Positions 1 to 6,845 of a stretch of DNA of 7,194 bases are shown here, piece after piece. Positions within the stretch are counted from its first letter, which is position 1; every line of letters starts with the position of its first letter. The stretch is from an uncultured Collinsella sp. (GTDB lineage Bacteria > Actinomycetota > Coriobacteriia > Coriobacteriales > Coriobacteriaceae): NCBI GenBank assembly GCA_900752475.1, contig CAADVJ010000193.1:1-7194 (forward strand), written 5' to 3'. Made by a program: the position numbers and the translations under genes. Under the pieces are notes generated by a model. It was not told where the DNA came from and made no database searches. It worked only from the letters and a program-made list of their open reading frames with translations.

Positions 1-1
1 C

Positions 2-67
2 CTGATCGCCCTCGTGATGCTCAGGTGCTCGGACCTGAAGCCGGCCCTGCCGGGGCGCGAGGCGTAG
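2..67 (+). CDS. 3' end of an unidentified protein gene (partial)
   Basis: The frame starting at base 2 is open from the window edge to a TAG at 65..67 and gives 21 residues, LIALVMLRCSDLKPALPGREA. Every one of the 21 sense codons ends in G or C, which matches the coding bias of the other genes here and is the main reason for calling it. The first residues are hydrophobic and are followed by a short polar tail, as at the end of a last membrane helix, but this is too little to name a family. The gene converges on rph, with 54 bp between the two stop codons and no clear hairpin-plus-T-run terminator in that gap. The 5' part lies outside the window. Confidence 0.6.
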   Translation: MIALVMLRCSDLKPALPGREA

Positions 68-121
68 GGACTACCCACACGAACTCACGAAGGCTCAAAA
101 TTAACATCCCTTTTTGGCAGG

Positions 122-847
122 TTAGGCGAGGGCTTGGCGCTGGAGCTCGATGAGCTCGGCAATGCCCTTGTCGCCCAAATCGAGCAGGGCATTGAGGCGC
201 TTGCGGTCGAAGGGCGCCTGCTCACCAGTGCCCTGGAGCTCGATCATCTCACCGGTATCGGTGGCGACAAGGTTCATGTCGACCTCGGCGTGACTGTCCT
301 CGGAATAATCCAGGTCGAGCAGGGTGTTGCCGTCGACAACTCCCATGGAAATCGCGGCGACCTGGCCCGTGAGCGGGATGCGCTCGAGCTTACCCGCCTC
401 GACCCACATGGCAAGGGCGTCGTGCAGTGCCACCCAGGCGCCGGTAATGCTCGCCGTTCGCGTGCCGCCGTCTGCCTGAATCACGTCGCAGTCGACGGTG
501 ACGGTATACTCGCCGAGCGCCTTCATGTTGACGACGGTGCGCAGGCTACGGCCGATAAGGCGCTCGATCTCCATGGAGCGACCCTTGCGGTTGGCGTGCT
601 CGCGCTTGCAGCGCTTGCCGGTCGATGCCGGCAGCATGGCATACTCCGCCGTTACCCAACCGGCCTTGGCGCCCTTGCGCCAGCCCGGCACGCCCTCCTC
701 GATGGTGGCAGCGCACAGCACGCGCGTATCGCCAAACTCGGCCAGGCACGAACCGTGGGCGTGCTTCATGACGCCGCGAGTAAGCTTGATGGGGCGCAGC
801 TCATCGGCGGCGCGGCCGTTGGCGCGGTTGACCTGCATGTACTCCAT
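122..847 (-). CDS. rph: Ribonuclease PH
   Basis: RNase PH is a phosphate-dependent 3'-5' exoribonuclease that trims tRNA precursors and other RNAs in the cytoplasm, normally as a hexameric ring. The 241-residue product has the usual family length and is intact. Visible family blocks are GRAADELRP (11-19), FGDTRVLC (38-45), GWVTAEYAMLPAST (63-76), MEIERLIGRSLR (92-103), DCDVIQADGGTRTASITGA (119-137), DYSEDSHAEVDMN (180-192) and the phosphate-site ELQGTGE (203-209). The ATG at 845..847 is preceded at 7 nt by AAAGGA, a good ribosome-binding site, so this start is preferred over the in-frame ATG three codons later. It is the last gene of the murE-HAD-murI-rph run, 54 bp after murI. No obvious terminator follows. 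In many Actinobacteria a RdgB/HAM1 pyrophosphatase gene follows rph; here a convergent gene follows instead. Confidence 0.97.
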   Translation of the reverse strand: MEYMQVNRANGRAADELRPIKLTRGVMKHAHGSCLAEFGDTRVLCAATIEEGVPGWRKGAKAGWVTAEYAMLPASTGKRCKREHANRKGRSMEIERLIGRSLRTVVNMKALGEYTVTVDCDVIQADGGTRTASITGAWVALHDALAMWVEAGKLERIPLTGQVAAISMGVVDGNTLLDLDYSEDSHAEVDMNLVATDTGEMIELQGTGEQAPFDRKRLNALLDLGDKGIAELIELQRQALA

Positions 848-901
848 AGAAATATCCTTTGGGCAAAAGATGTGGCGAAGGCTCTGGCAGCTGCCTTACA
901 T

Positions 902-1786
902 CTATTTCAGCTCATCGATATCGATATGTTCGATGCTCTTGAGCGGCTGACCAAAGATAAAGCTGCCCGCCACCGCAAACTCGGCAATGTTATCGGCCGT
1001 CGTGGCAAAACGATGCTGCGGCTCGGCGGCGTCGCCCGCCAGCTGTTCGCGGCGCGTGAGGATATCGGTCAGCTCGCGTGTGGTCTCCTCGGCGGAACTC
1101 ACGACGCGCACCCCAGGCCCCAGCGCATGGCGGATAGGTCCCACCAACAGCGGAAAATGCGTACAGCCGAGCACCACGGTATCGATACCGTGGTCGCGCA
1201 GCGGCTCAACCGTGGCACCCACCAGCGCACGCACGGCAGGCGTATCGAAGATGTCCTCGTTCTCAAGCCACTGTTCCTGCAGATGTGCACCCGAGGCGAG
1301 CTCGTGTTCGACAACCTCGACAAAGCTCGAGGCTGGACAGCCGTATACATCGACGCCGGCATCCAGGTCCTGAATGGCGCGCGTATAGGCGCCCGAGCGA
1401 ATGGTGAGGTTGGTGGCGAGCACGCCCACGCGACGCGTACGCGTGCTGTTGATTGCCGCACGGGCACCCGGCGCGATCACACCGATCACGGGAACGTCGA
1501 GCACCTGCTGGGCCAGACGCAAGGCCGCAGCGGTCGCCGTGTTGCAGGCGATGACCATAATCTTGACGTCGTGCTTCGAAAGCCAACGACCCGCCTGCAA
1601 CGCAAACGAGCGCACCTCATCCTCGGTGCGCGTGCCGTAGGGGCAGCGCTTGGTGTCGCCAAAGTAGTAGACGGACTCGTGCGGCAGCGCCGTCGCAATC
1701 GCGCGCGCAACCGTCAGACCGCCCAAACCAGAATCGAACACGCCAATCGGGCGCGTATCACCTGCCGAATTCTCGATATCGGACAT
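902..1786 (-). CDS. murI: Glutamate racemase
   Basis: MurI interconverts L- and D-glutamate without a cofactor and supplies D-Glu for the second position of the peptidoglycan stem peptide. The product is 294 residues, slightly longer than the typical 260 to 290, mainly through a short N-terminal extension before GVFDSGLGGL (15-24). Visible motifs are the Asp-Ser of that block (D18, S19), YFGDTKRCPYG (41-51), the first catalytic cysteine in ACNTA (C81), the SGAY segment (131-134), and the second catalytic cysteine with its neighbouring His in GCTHFPLL (C208, H210). Both acid/base cysteines are present, so the enzyme should be active. The ATG at 1784..1786 has GGTGAGG just upstream. It lies 51 bp after the HAD phosphatase gene and 54 bp before rph, consistent with cotranscription. 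Its position near murE fits a wall-precursor cluster. Confidence 0.97.
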   Translation of the reverse strand: MSDIENSAGDTRPIGVFDSGLGGLTVARAIATALPHESVYYFGDTKRCPYGTRTEDEVRSFALQAGRWLSKHDVKIMVIACNTATAAALRLAQQVLDVPVIGVIAPGARAAINSTRTRRVGVLATNLTIRSGAYTRAIQDLDAGVDVYGCPASSFVEVVEHELASGAHLQEQWLENEDIFDTPAVRALVGATVEPLRDHGIDTVVLGCTHFPLLVGPIRHALGPGVRVVSSAEETTRELTDILTRREQLAGDAAEPQHRFATTADNIAEFAVAGSFIFGQPLKSIEHIDIDELK

Positions 1787-1837
1787 TACCTCACCAGTCT
1801 CTCTCGAAAAGACATGTCCAAGTGCGGCGACGCCGCG

Positions 1838-2749
1838 CTACGAACGCGCCGCGACCAGCAGCTCTGCCGTCGCCGCCCAACCGTCGACAATTTTGCCGCG
1901 CGTAACGAAAGCGTTCTCGCAAGCAGCCAGGAACTCGGGCGCGCCGGCGCTCGTCAGGCCATTCTCGACCAAGCAGAACGTGCCCACGTGATCGGCCATG
2001 TAGAAGTCGGACTCGGAGTCGCCGAGCGCGAGCGTCTCCTCGCGCTCGATCCCCAGGTGCTCGCAGAAGCGCGCAATGGCGACGCCTTTGTTGAGGCCCG
2101 CGGGGTTGATGTTGAATGCGCGACCGTCCTCGACGCGATCGAGCTCGAGCGTCGTCGGCTTGGACAGGTGAGTCAGATGGCCGTTGCAAGCCCAGATCAG
2201 ACCGCAGCCGGCCTCGTCCAGGATGGCCTGAACCTCATCGTCGGGCACATCGCCGCGCATACCGACGGTGACCTCACGGTATTTGTAGCCGGTCGACATG
2301 TCGTTGTGATACTCGATCTTGTGCGGCCAGCGGGCGAGGATCTTCTCGCACACGCCGGTCTGCTCGATCACCTGGTGCGGCGTGAGGCCGCAAGAGGGGT
2401 CGTAGGGCATGTCGCCGGTCAGATACTCCCAATCGTTGGCTTTGAGGTCGTACATGACCAGGCCGCCCATCTCACCAATGTAGGAGTTGAGGCCGAGCAC
2501 GCGCGCGTCCTCGTGGATCATGGTGCGGTTGCGGCCCGAGGTGGGAACCACCTGAATACCAGCGCGAGCGAGCGCCACGACGGCCTCGACGAGTTTGGTC
2601 GAGGGGTTGCCGTCGTTGTCGCGCAGCACGCACGAGCCGGGTGCAAGCATCGTGGCATCCAGGTCGGTAAAGACGTACTTGACCTTGGCCAAGCGCTCGC
2701 GCATCTCGCCCGAAAGCTCAGCGACGGTCGGCAGGGTATTGTGGGACAT
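1838..2749 (-). CDS. HAD-superfamily (subclass IIB, Cof-like) phosphatase
   Basis: This is probably a cytoplasmic Mg-dependent phosphatase acting on a small phosphorylated metabolite, substrate unknown. All four HAD motifs are visible (numbering from the upstream ATG at 2789..2791): motif I VFTDLDATML with D43 nucleophile and D45 acid/base; motif II PTSGR (T84, S85); motif III lysine in NPAGLNKGVA (K235); motif IV LGDSESD (D258, D262). The roughly 120 residues between motifs II and III match a C2-type cap, as in Cof, sucrose-phosphate and mannosyl-phosphoglycerate phosphatases. I place the start at the ATG at 2747..2749 (303 residues) because GGAG lies 5 nt upstream. The in-frame ATG at 2789..2791 would add 14 residues but has no ribosome-binding site. 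It sits between murE (107 bp gap) and murI (51 bp gap), which hints at, but does not prove, a wall-precursor or housekeeping role. Confidence 0.9.
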   Translation of the reverse strand: MSHNTLPTVAELSGEMRERLAKVKYVFTDLDATMLAPGSCVLRDNDGNPSTKLVEAVVALARAGIQVVPTSGRNRTMIHEDARVLGLNSYIGEMGGLVMYDLKANDWEYLTGDMPYDPSCGLTPHQVIEQTGVCEKILARWPHKIEYHNDMSTGYKYREVTVGMRGDVPDDEVQAILDEAGCGLIWACNGHLTHLSKPTTLELDRVEDGRAFNINPAGLNKGVAIARFCEHLGIEREETLALGDSESDFYMADHVGTFCLVENGLTSAGAPEFLAACENAFVTRGKIVDGWAATAELLVAARS

Positions 2750-2856
2750 GGTTACTCCGTTTACGTAGAAGGGTTTGGACTTGGACGGCATGTTTTGATT
2801 GAGGGAACACGCTTATGGCGACAGCGCACTCAGGGCGCCGCCGCCATCATGGTTCA

Positions 2857-4419
2857 TTAGTCAAACTGGGTAACATCGATCAGGCGATTGGCCAGCGAAA
2901 GGTCGCTCTCGATGGGCACGAACTCGTCGCCCACGTGCATGAGTTCCTCGTCACCCTTTGCCAGCAGCAAGACAATGGTGGGAGCATCGGGGTTGACGTA
3001 CTCCTCGCGCGCCGCCTTGAACGCCGCATGCACAGCGACTTCGCGATCAAGGATGATCTTGTTCGGCGTATCGTCGGGAACATGTTCGGCAAGCTCGCGA
3101 CAGACCTTCATCGGGTCCTCGTGAGCCGGGTCCTCGTTGGCAAAGATCATCAGGTCAGAATATGGTGCGGCTTCGCGCGGAAGCTGCTCACGGCGCTCCT
3201 GCGCCTTGCCGCCAGCGGCACCAAACACCGCAACGACCGGGCTGGCGGGAAACGCGCGCTTGACCGACGAGAAAAGCGAACGGAACGAAAGCTGGTTGTG
3301 CGCGTAGTCGACGACGCAGATCACGCGACCGTCCTTCGACTCCACGACCTCCATACGGCCCGGCACACGCAGTTTGGAGAGGCCCTTCTTGATGGCATCG
3401 ATACCGATGCCGATCTCGCGCGCAGCGGCGATAGCGACCAGCGCGTTCTCCACGTTAAAGTCGCCCGCGATACCCAGCAGGACCTTCTCCCCCGCCTCGG
3501 ACTCGTCGGCACACAAGCCATGCAAGTTGAACTCGATGCTAAAGCCGACCATGCGTACGTCGCTCGCCCACAGACTTGCCTCGGGATGCTCGACGCCAAC
3601 GGTCACCAAGCGCTCGGCCGTCGACGCTGCCTCTAGCACACGGTCAACCTCTTCGGTGCCTAGATTCACCACGGCGGTCTTTGCCTGGTCAAAGATCCTG
3701 AGTTTGCTCTCAAAATAATCCTCAAACGTGGGGTGTTCGATCGGCGAGATGTGGTCGCGGCCGATGTTGAGGAAGCACGCCACGTCAAACGGCAGATTCT
3801 CGACGCGTTGGTACTTGAGCGCCTGGCTCGAAACCTCCATGACCATGGACTGGCGACCGGACGTGCGGCAGTTGGCGATATGGCGCCAGACCTCGGGGGC
3901 CTCGGGCGTAGTATTGGTGCTCTCGTAGCACTCGATGCCATCGTCGGTACTCACCGAGCCGATCATGCCGCAGGACTCGCCCGCCGCTTTGATAATCGAC
4001 TGGAGCATAAAAGCGGCCGTGGTCTTTCCCTTGGTACCGGTGATACCCACGATCTTGACGTCGTGGTCGGGACGGTCGTAGACCTCCGGCGGCAACAGGG
4101 CCATGGCCGTGCGAACGCTATCAACAACCAGCATCGCAGCACCGCTCTCCTTCGCCAGCGGCTCCAGAGACTCGACCAGCGACTCCTCGCACACAAATGC
4201 GACGGCGCCCGCATCGAGCGCCATGCTCAAAAACGCGGGCTTAAAGGCAGCACCTTTGCAAAAGAATACGTCACCTGCCGAGACCGCGCGCGAATCAAAC
4301 GAGCAGCCGGTCACGGCACGCTCGTCAACCTGCTCTGATGCGCGCAGCTCGCCGCACACATCGAGAAGCTTGGCAAGCGTATCGACCGTGGTCACGGTCG
4401 CGGAATCCGAATGGTGCAT
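2857..4419 (-). CDS. murE: UDP-N-acetylmuramyl-tripeptide synthetase (Mur ligase, third-residue adding)
   Basis: MurE uses ATP in the cytoplasm to add the third amino acid to UDP-MurNAc-L-Ala-D-Glu. The 520-residue product is full length. It has an N-terminal UDP-substrate domain (DSRAVSAGDVFF, 42-53), the ATP loop GITGTKGKTT (125-134), the TTPE substrate block (170-173), MEVSSQAL (194-201), the lysine expected to be carbamylated in ESKLRIF (K239), and DYAHN (371-375) leading into the C-terminal domain. The diaminopimelate signature DNPR is absent; its place is taken by NEDPAHEDP (428-436), closer to the DNPAxDDP seen in lysine-adding enzymes. The usual GKGHE near the C-terminus reads AKGDEE (487-492). 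The ATG at 4417..4419 follows AAAGGTG with 4 nt spacing. It is the first gene of the minus-strand run after the asnB terminator. The added residue (Lys, Orn or other) cannot be decided from sequence alone. Confidence 0.93.
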   Translation of the reverse strand: MHHSDSATVTTVDTLAKLLDVCGELRASEQVDERAVTGCSFDSRAVSAGDVFFCKGAAFKPAFLSMALDAGAVAFVCEESLVESLEPLAKESGAAMLVVDSVRTAMALLPPEVYDRPDHDVKIVGITGTKGKTTAAFMLQSIIKAAGESCGMIGSVSTDDGIECYESTNTTPEAPEVWRHIANCRTSGRQSMVMEVSSQALKYQRVENLPFDVACFLNIGRDHISPIEHPTFEDYFESKLRIFDQAKTAVVNLGTEEVDRVLEAASTAERLVTVGVEHPEASLWASDVRMVGFSIEFNLHGLCADESEAGEKVLLGIAGDFNVENALVAIAAAREIGIGIDAIKKGLSKLRVPGRMEVVESKDGRVICVVDYAHNQLSFRSLFSSVKRAFPASPVVAVFGAAGGKAQERREQLPREAAPYSDLMIFANEDPAHEDPMKVCRELAEHVPDDTPNKIILDREVAVHAAFKAAREEYVNPDAPTIVLLLAKGDEELMHVGDEFVPIESDLSLANRLIDVTQFD

Positions 4420-4454
4420 CTTTCACCTTTCTCAGCCATTTGGCAGGGACGGTT

Positions 4455-4483
4455 TTCATAGTAACTGAAACGCACCCACGCAA
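4455..4483 (-). promoter_or_regulatory. Possible promoter for murE and downstream genes
   Basis: On the minus strand a TTGCGT hexamer (4478..4483) lies 17 bp upstream of TATGAA (4455..4460), which is about 35 bp before the murE start codon. The match to the -35/-10 consensus is moderate only. It is supported mainly by position: the asnB terminator overlaps its upstream edge, so the murE run needs its own start. TACTAT at 4458..4463 is an alternative -10. Confidence 0.3.
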
Positions 4484-4506
4484 AAACGGCTCCCGGAGGA
4501 GCCGTT
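4482..4506 (-). terminator. Rho-independent terminator after asnB
   Basis: A perfect 9-bp inverted repeat, AACGGCTCC (4485..4493) and GGAGCCGTT (4498..4506), with a 4-base loop, is followed in the minus-strand direction by a run of five T (complement of 4482..4486). It begins about 25 bp beyond the asnB stop codon, so it separates asnB transcription from the murE run. Confidence 0.88.
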
Positions 4507-4531
4507 ACGCGCAGGCGTTCGTAAGCCGAGG

Positions 4532-6412
4532 CTAGGCAGCCTGAACAGCGGGCTGGTCCTCGTCGATAAAGAAGCGCTTGTACCACACCAAGAACACGAG
4601 CGGCGTATAGATCTTGCGCTGGAAATCGCCCTTGCCCGCAAAGTGCAGATCGAGCAGGTGCATGAGCTCGTCGGTATTGAAGAACTCGCTTGCCCACGGC
4701 GCGGTGAAGTACTCCTTGACATAGTCGTACCACTTTTGCTCGCGCAGCCAGTAGACAATCGGCACCGGGAAGCCCACCTTGGGACGGGTGGCCCACTCAT
4801 CGGGCAGCGACTTGTTGGCAGCGTGGCGGAGTACCTGTTTGTTGCCGTTCTCGTTGATGCGGTAGCGGTCGGGAATGTGCTCGGCGAACTCCATGACTTT
4901 GCGGTCCAGGAAAGGCACGCGCAGCTCCAGCGAGTGTGCCATGCACATCTTGTCGGCCTTGAGCAGAATGTCGCCCGGGAGCCACATGTTCATGTCCAGG
5001 TACTGCTTCTTGACCAGTTCGGGCTGACCCTTCACGCGCGCATAGATGGGAGCGGCAAGCTCGAAGGCGCCATCGCCGGTGTTGTACTCGGGCTTGAGCA
5101 CGCCGTCGACCTCGCGCTCCGGCCATACCAGAGCCTGTCCCAGGAACGACTTCTCGGGGATCTCGGCACCCTTGACCAGGAAGTTATGTCCCTTGAAGTA
5201 CGGCATATGCAGCGCCAGGTTACCGAGCGCGCGACGGATGGGCAGCGGCACCATCTTTTTGTACTTGCGCACCGGGACCGTGTCCTCGTAGTAGGCGTAG
5301 CCGCCAAAGAGCTCGTCGGCGCCTTCGCCCGAAAGCACGACGGTGACGTCCTTGCGGGCCATCTCGGCCAAGAACCACAGCGGCACGGAAGACAGGTTGG
5401 ACTGCGGCTCGTCCATGTGATACTGGATGTCCTCGAGCGCACCGAAGAACTCGTCGGCGGTAATCATCTTGCGAACGTTTTCGACGCCGAGCTTATCGGA
5501 AAGCTCCTTGGCGTAGTTGGTCTCGTTGAAGTTCTTGTAGTCAAAGCCCACCGAGAAGGTCTTGTCGGGCATGAGGCAAGCGGCGATGTAGCTGGAGTCG
5601 ACGCCACCGGAGAGGAACGACGCGACCTTGACGTCGGCGATGCGATGGGCCTCGACGCTCTCGTGCACGACTTCGTCCAGCTCATCGACATACTCTTCGA
5701 ACGGCTTCTCGACGGCAGAGTAATCGCAATCCCAGTAGCGCTCGATGTTCATCTTGCCGGTCGGGATATCGACGGTAAAGTAGTGCGCCGGCGGCAGCTT
5801 GTAGACACCCTCGAAGAAGGTCTCCTCGGTTGCCGAATACTGCAGCGTCATGTACGGACGCAGGGCCTTTTTGTTGACCGCCTTGTGGAAGTGCGGGTAG
5901 TCCAGGAAGCTCTTGATCTCGGAACCAAAGAGCACGCCCGGAGCGCCGTCGCCCGCATCGGCCATGGGATAGTAGTAGAGCGGCTTGATGCCAAAGATGT
6001 CGCGGGCGCCAAAAAGCTTGTTCTTCTTTTTGTCCCATATGACGAAGGCGTACATACCGCGCAGGCGATCGAGAACGGCCTCGCCCCACTCCTCGTAGCC
6101 GTGCAGGAGGCTCTCGGTGTCGGCGCCGCAGTGGAACTTGTAGCCCTTGGCCTCGAGCTCGGAACGGAGTTCTTGGAAGTTGTAGATCTCGCCGTTGAAG
6201 ACAATGACGACGCTACCGTCCTCGTTGGCCATGGGTTGGGCGCCAGCCTCGGTCAGGTCGAGGATCGACAGGCGGCGGAAGCCGAGGGCAACGCGGCCGT
6301 CGATAAACTGACCGCCCATGTCGGGACCGCGATGGACGATGCGGTCCATCATCTTGGTGAGCACCTCGGATTGGTTATCCGTCCCACCGACAAAACCGAC
6401 AAAACCGCACAT
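4532..6412 (-). CDS. asnB: Asparagine synthetase, glutamine-hydrolysing
   Basis: AsnB makes asparagine from aspartate, glutamine and ATP. The 626-residue product has two complete domains. The N-terminal class II glutaminase starts with the Cys2 nucleophile (MCGFVGFVGG) and shows HRGPD (27-31), RRLSILD (46-52), NGEIYN (73-78) and D98 in GADTES. The C-terminal synthetase domain carries the PP-loop SGGVDSS (268-274) and SGEGADELFGGY (361-372). The Cys2 position fixes the start: the ATG at 6410..6412 is preceded by AGAGGGG with about 8 nt spacing. It is the long AsnB form (about 610 to 640 residues). It is followed by a clear terminator, so it is a one-gene unit, divergent from the tRNA gene. Some long AsnB-like enzymes amidate peptidoglycan precursors rather than free aspartate (B. 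subtilis AsnB, Lactococcus AsnH, Corynebacterium LtsA); proximity to murE and murI makes that worth considering, but free asparagine synthesis is the default reading. Confidence 0.95.
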   Translation of the reverse strand: MCGFVGFVGGTDNQSEVLTKMMDRIVHRGPDMGGQFIDGRVALGFRRLSILDLTEAGAQPMANEDGSVVIVFNGEIYNFQELRSELEAKGYKFHCGADTESLLHGYEEWGEAVLDRLRGMYAFVIWDKKKNKLFGARDIFGIKPLYYYPMADAGDGAPGVLFGSEIKSFLDYPHFHKAVNKKALRPYMTLQYSATEETFFEGVYKLPPAHYFTVDIPTGKMNIERYWDCDYSAVEKPFEEYVDELDEVVHESVEAHRIADVKVASFLSGGVDSSYIAACLMPDKTFSVGFDYKNFNETNYAKELSDKLGVENVRKMITADEFFGALEDIQYHMDEPQSNLSSVPLWFLAEMARKDVTVVLSGEGADELFGGYAYYEDTVPVRKYKKMVPLPIRRALGNLALHMPYFKGHNFLVKGAEIPEKSFLGQALVWPEREVDGVLKPEYNTGDGAFELAAPIYARVKGQPELVKKQYLDMNMWLPGDILLKADKMCMAHSLELRVPFLDRKVMEFAEHIPDRYRINENGNKQVLRHAANKSLPDEWATRPKVGFPVPIVYWLREQKWYDYVKEYFTAPWASEFFNTDELMHLLDLHFAGKGDFQRKIYTPLVFLVWYKRFFIDEDQPAVQAA

Positions 6413-6463
6413 ATACTATCCCCTCTGCTGTTGCTGGGCATCAAATCGAATCAGTAGCTTTTG

Positions 6464-6469
6464 AGTATA
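6464..6469 (-). promoter_or_regulatory. Probable -10 element of the asnB promoter
   Basis: The minus strand reads TATACT here, five of six matches to consensus, about 50 bp before the asnB start codon. That leaves a leader of roughly 45 nt containing the ribosome-binding site. No good -35 hexamer is seen at 16 to 18 bp, so the assignment rests on the -10 and its position in the divergent asnB/tRNA gap. Confidence 0.42.
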
Positions 6470-6580
6470 CCCGAGGGCGTAAAGAGGGGCGGAATGTTCA
6501 GGCAATCTCAACTGAATCAGCTCCGCTGTGACACGCGCGAGTTACCTTTAATGGATATGAGGTGAATGGGGCGATTGTTT

Positions 6581-6589
6581 TGCTATACT
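6581..6589 (+). promoter_or_regulatory. Extended -10 promoter of tRNA-Val
   Basis: TGCTATACT gives an extended -10 (TG, one base, then TATACT). Transcription would start near 6596, only about four bases before the mature tRNA 5' end. The -35 region (around 6560..6566) is a poor match, which is tolerated by extended -10 promoters. Confidence 0.6.
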
Positions 6590-6599
6590 CTCTCCGCAC

Positions 6600-6675
6600 G
6601 GGCGATTGGCGCAACGGTTAGCGCAGGTGCTTTACACGCACAAGGCTGGGGGTTCGAATCCCTCATCGCCCACCA
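6600..6675 (+). tRNA. tRNA-Val (anticodon UAC)
   Basis: A complete cloverleaf can be drawn. The acceptor stem GGGCGAT (6600..6606) pairs perfectly with ATCGCCC (6665..6671), followed by discriminator A and an encoded CCA (6673..6675). The D-stem is GCGC/GCGC with GG in the loop. The anticodon loop TTTACAC (6631..6637) has anticodon TAC at 6633..6635, reading GUA and probably GUG. The variable loop has five bases. The T-arm is GGGGG-TTCGAAT-CCCTC (6648..6664), with one G-U pair. The top pair of the anticodon stem (27-43) is G-A, not Watson-Crick; the other four pairs are sound. The terminator 3' of the gene and the promoter 5' of it make this a one-gene unit. Confidence 0.96.
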
Positions 6676-6750
6676 CTGAATTGTTAGGCCTCCAGCGATG
6701 GAGGCCTTTCTTTTTTTCAGGCCCATCGCAGAGGGATTCGAACCCGACAG
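6658..6750 (+). repeat. Copy 1 of a ~92-bp direct repeat containing the tRNA 3' end
   Basis: This unit begins inside the T-loop of the tRNA-Val gene, runs through the acceptor 3' strand and CCA, a terminator hairpin, and then a segment at 6731..6745 that is the exact reverse complement of the 15-base tRNA T-arm stretch at 6650..6664. A second copy lies at 6846..6936 in the same orientation. The two differ by about nine substitutions and two gap positions when aligned by eye. Confidence 0.85.
6686..6717 (+). terminator. Rho-independent terminator of tRNA-Val
   Basis: The 9-bp perfect stem AGGCCTCCA (6686..6694) and TGGAGGCCT (6699..6707) closes a GCGA loop of the GNRA type and is followed by TTTC and seven T. 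It begins 11 bases after the tRNA CCA end. Confidence 0.93.
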
Positions 6751-6845
6751 GGTGCGGAGCTGAGGAAACGCGAAGCGTTTTCCAGCGCAGCACGCGAGGA
6801 GCGGAGCGACGAAGCGGATGCGGGCGGCGCCAGCCGCACGCGGAC
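6751..6845. other. GC-rich, hairpin-rich spacer between the two repeat copies
   Basis: No convincing gene is present. Two strong inverted repeats are visible. One is at 6759..6786: a stem of about 12 bp including CGC/GCG and AAA/TTT, with a GAA loop, one bulged A and one G-U pair. It can be extended by GTGC (6752..6755) with GCAC (6790..6793). The other is at 6820..6841: GCGGGCGGC and GCCGCACGC with one mismatch and a GCCA loop. Neither is followed by a T run, so they do not look like terminators. Confidence 0.6.

Noticed and set aside
2750..2856. Terminator or promoter between murE and the HAD phosphatase gene
   Set aside because: A weak inverted repeat is visible (ATGGCG with CGCCAT) but without a T run, and no convincing -35/-10 pair was found.
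134..2860. A 908-codon open frame on the plus strand
   Set aside because: It lies antisense to three intact minus-strand genes (rph, murI, HAD phosphatase). Strong G/C third-position bias removes stop codons from the opposite strand; the translation has no recognisable domain.
4643..6457. A 604-codon open frame on the plus strand
   Set aside because: It is antisense to asnB, whose catalytic motifs are all present, and is explained by the same codon-bias effect.
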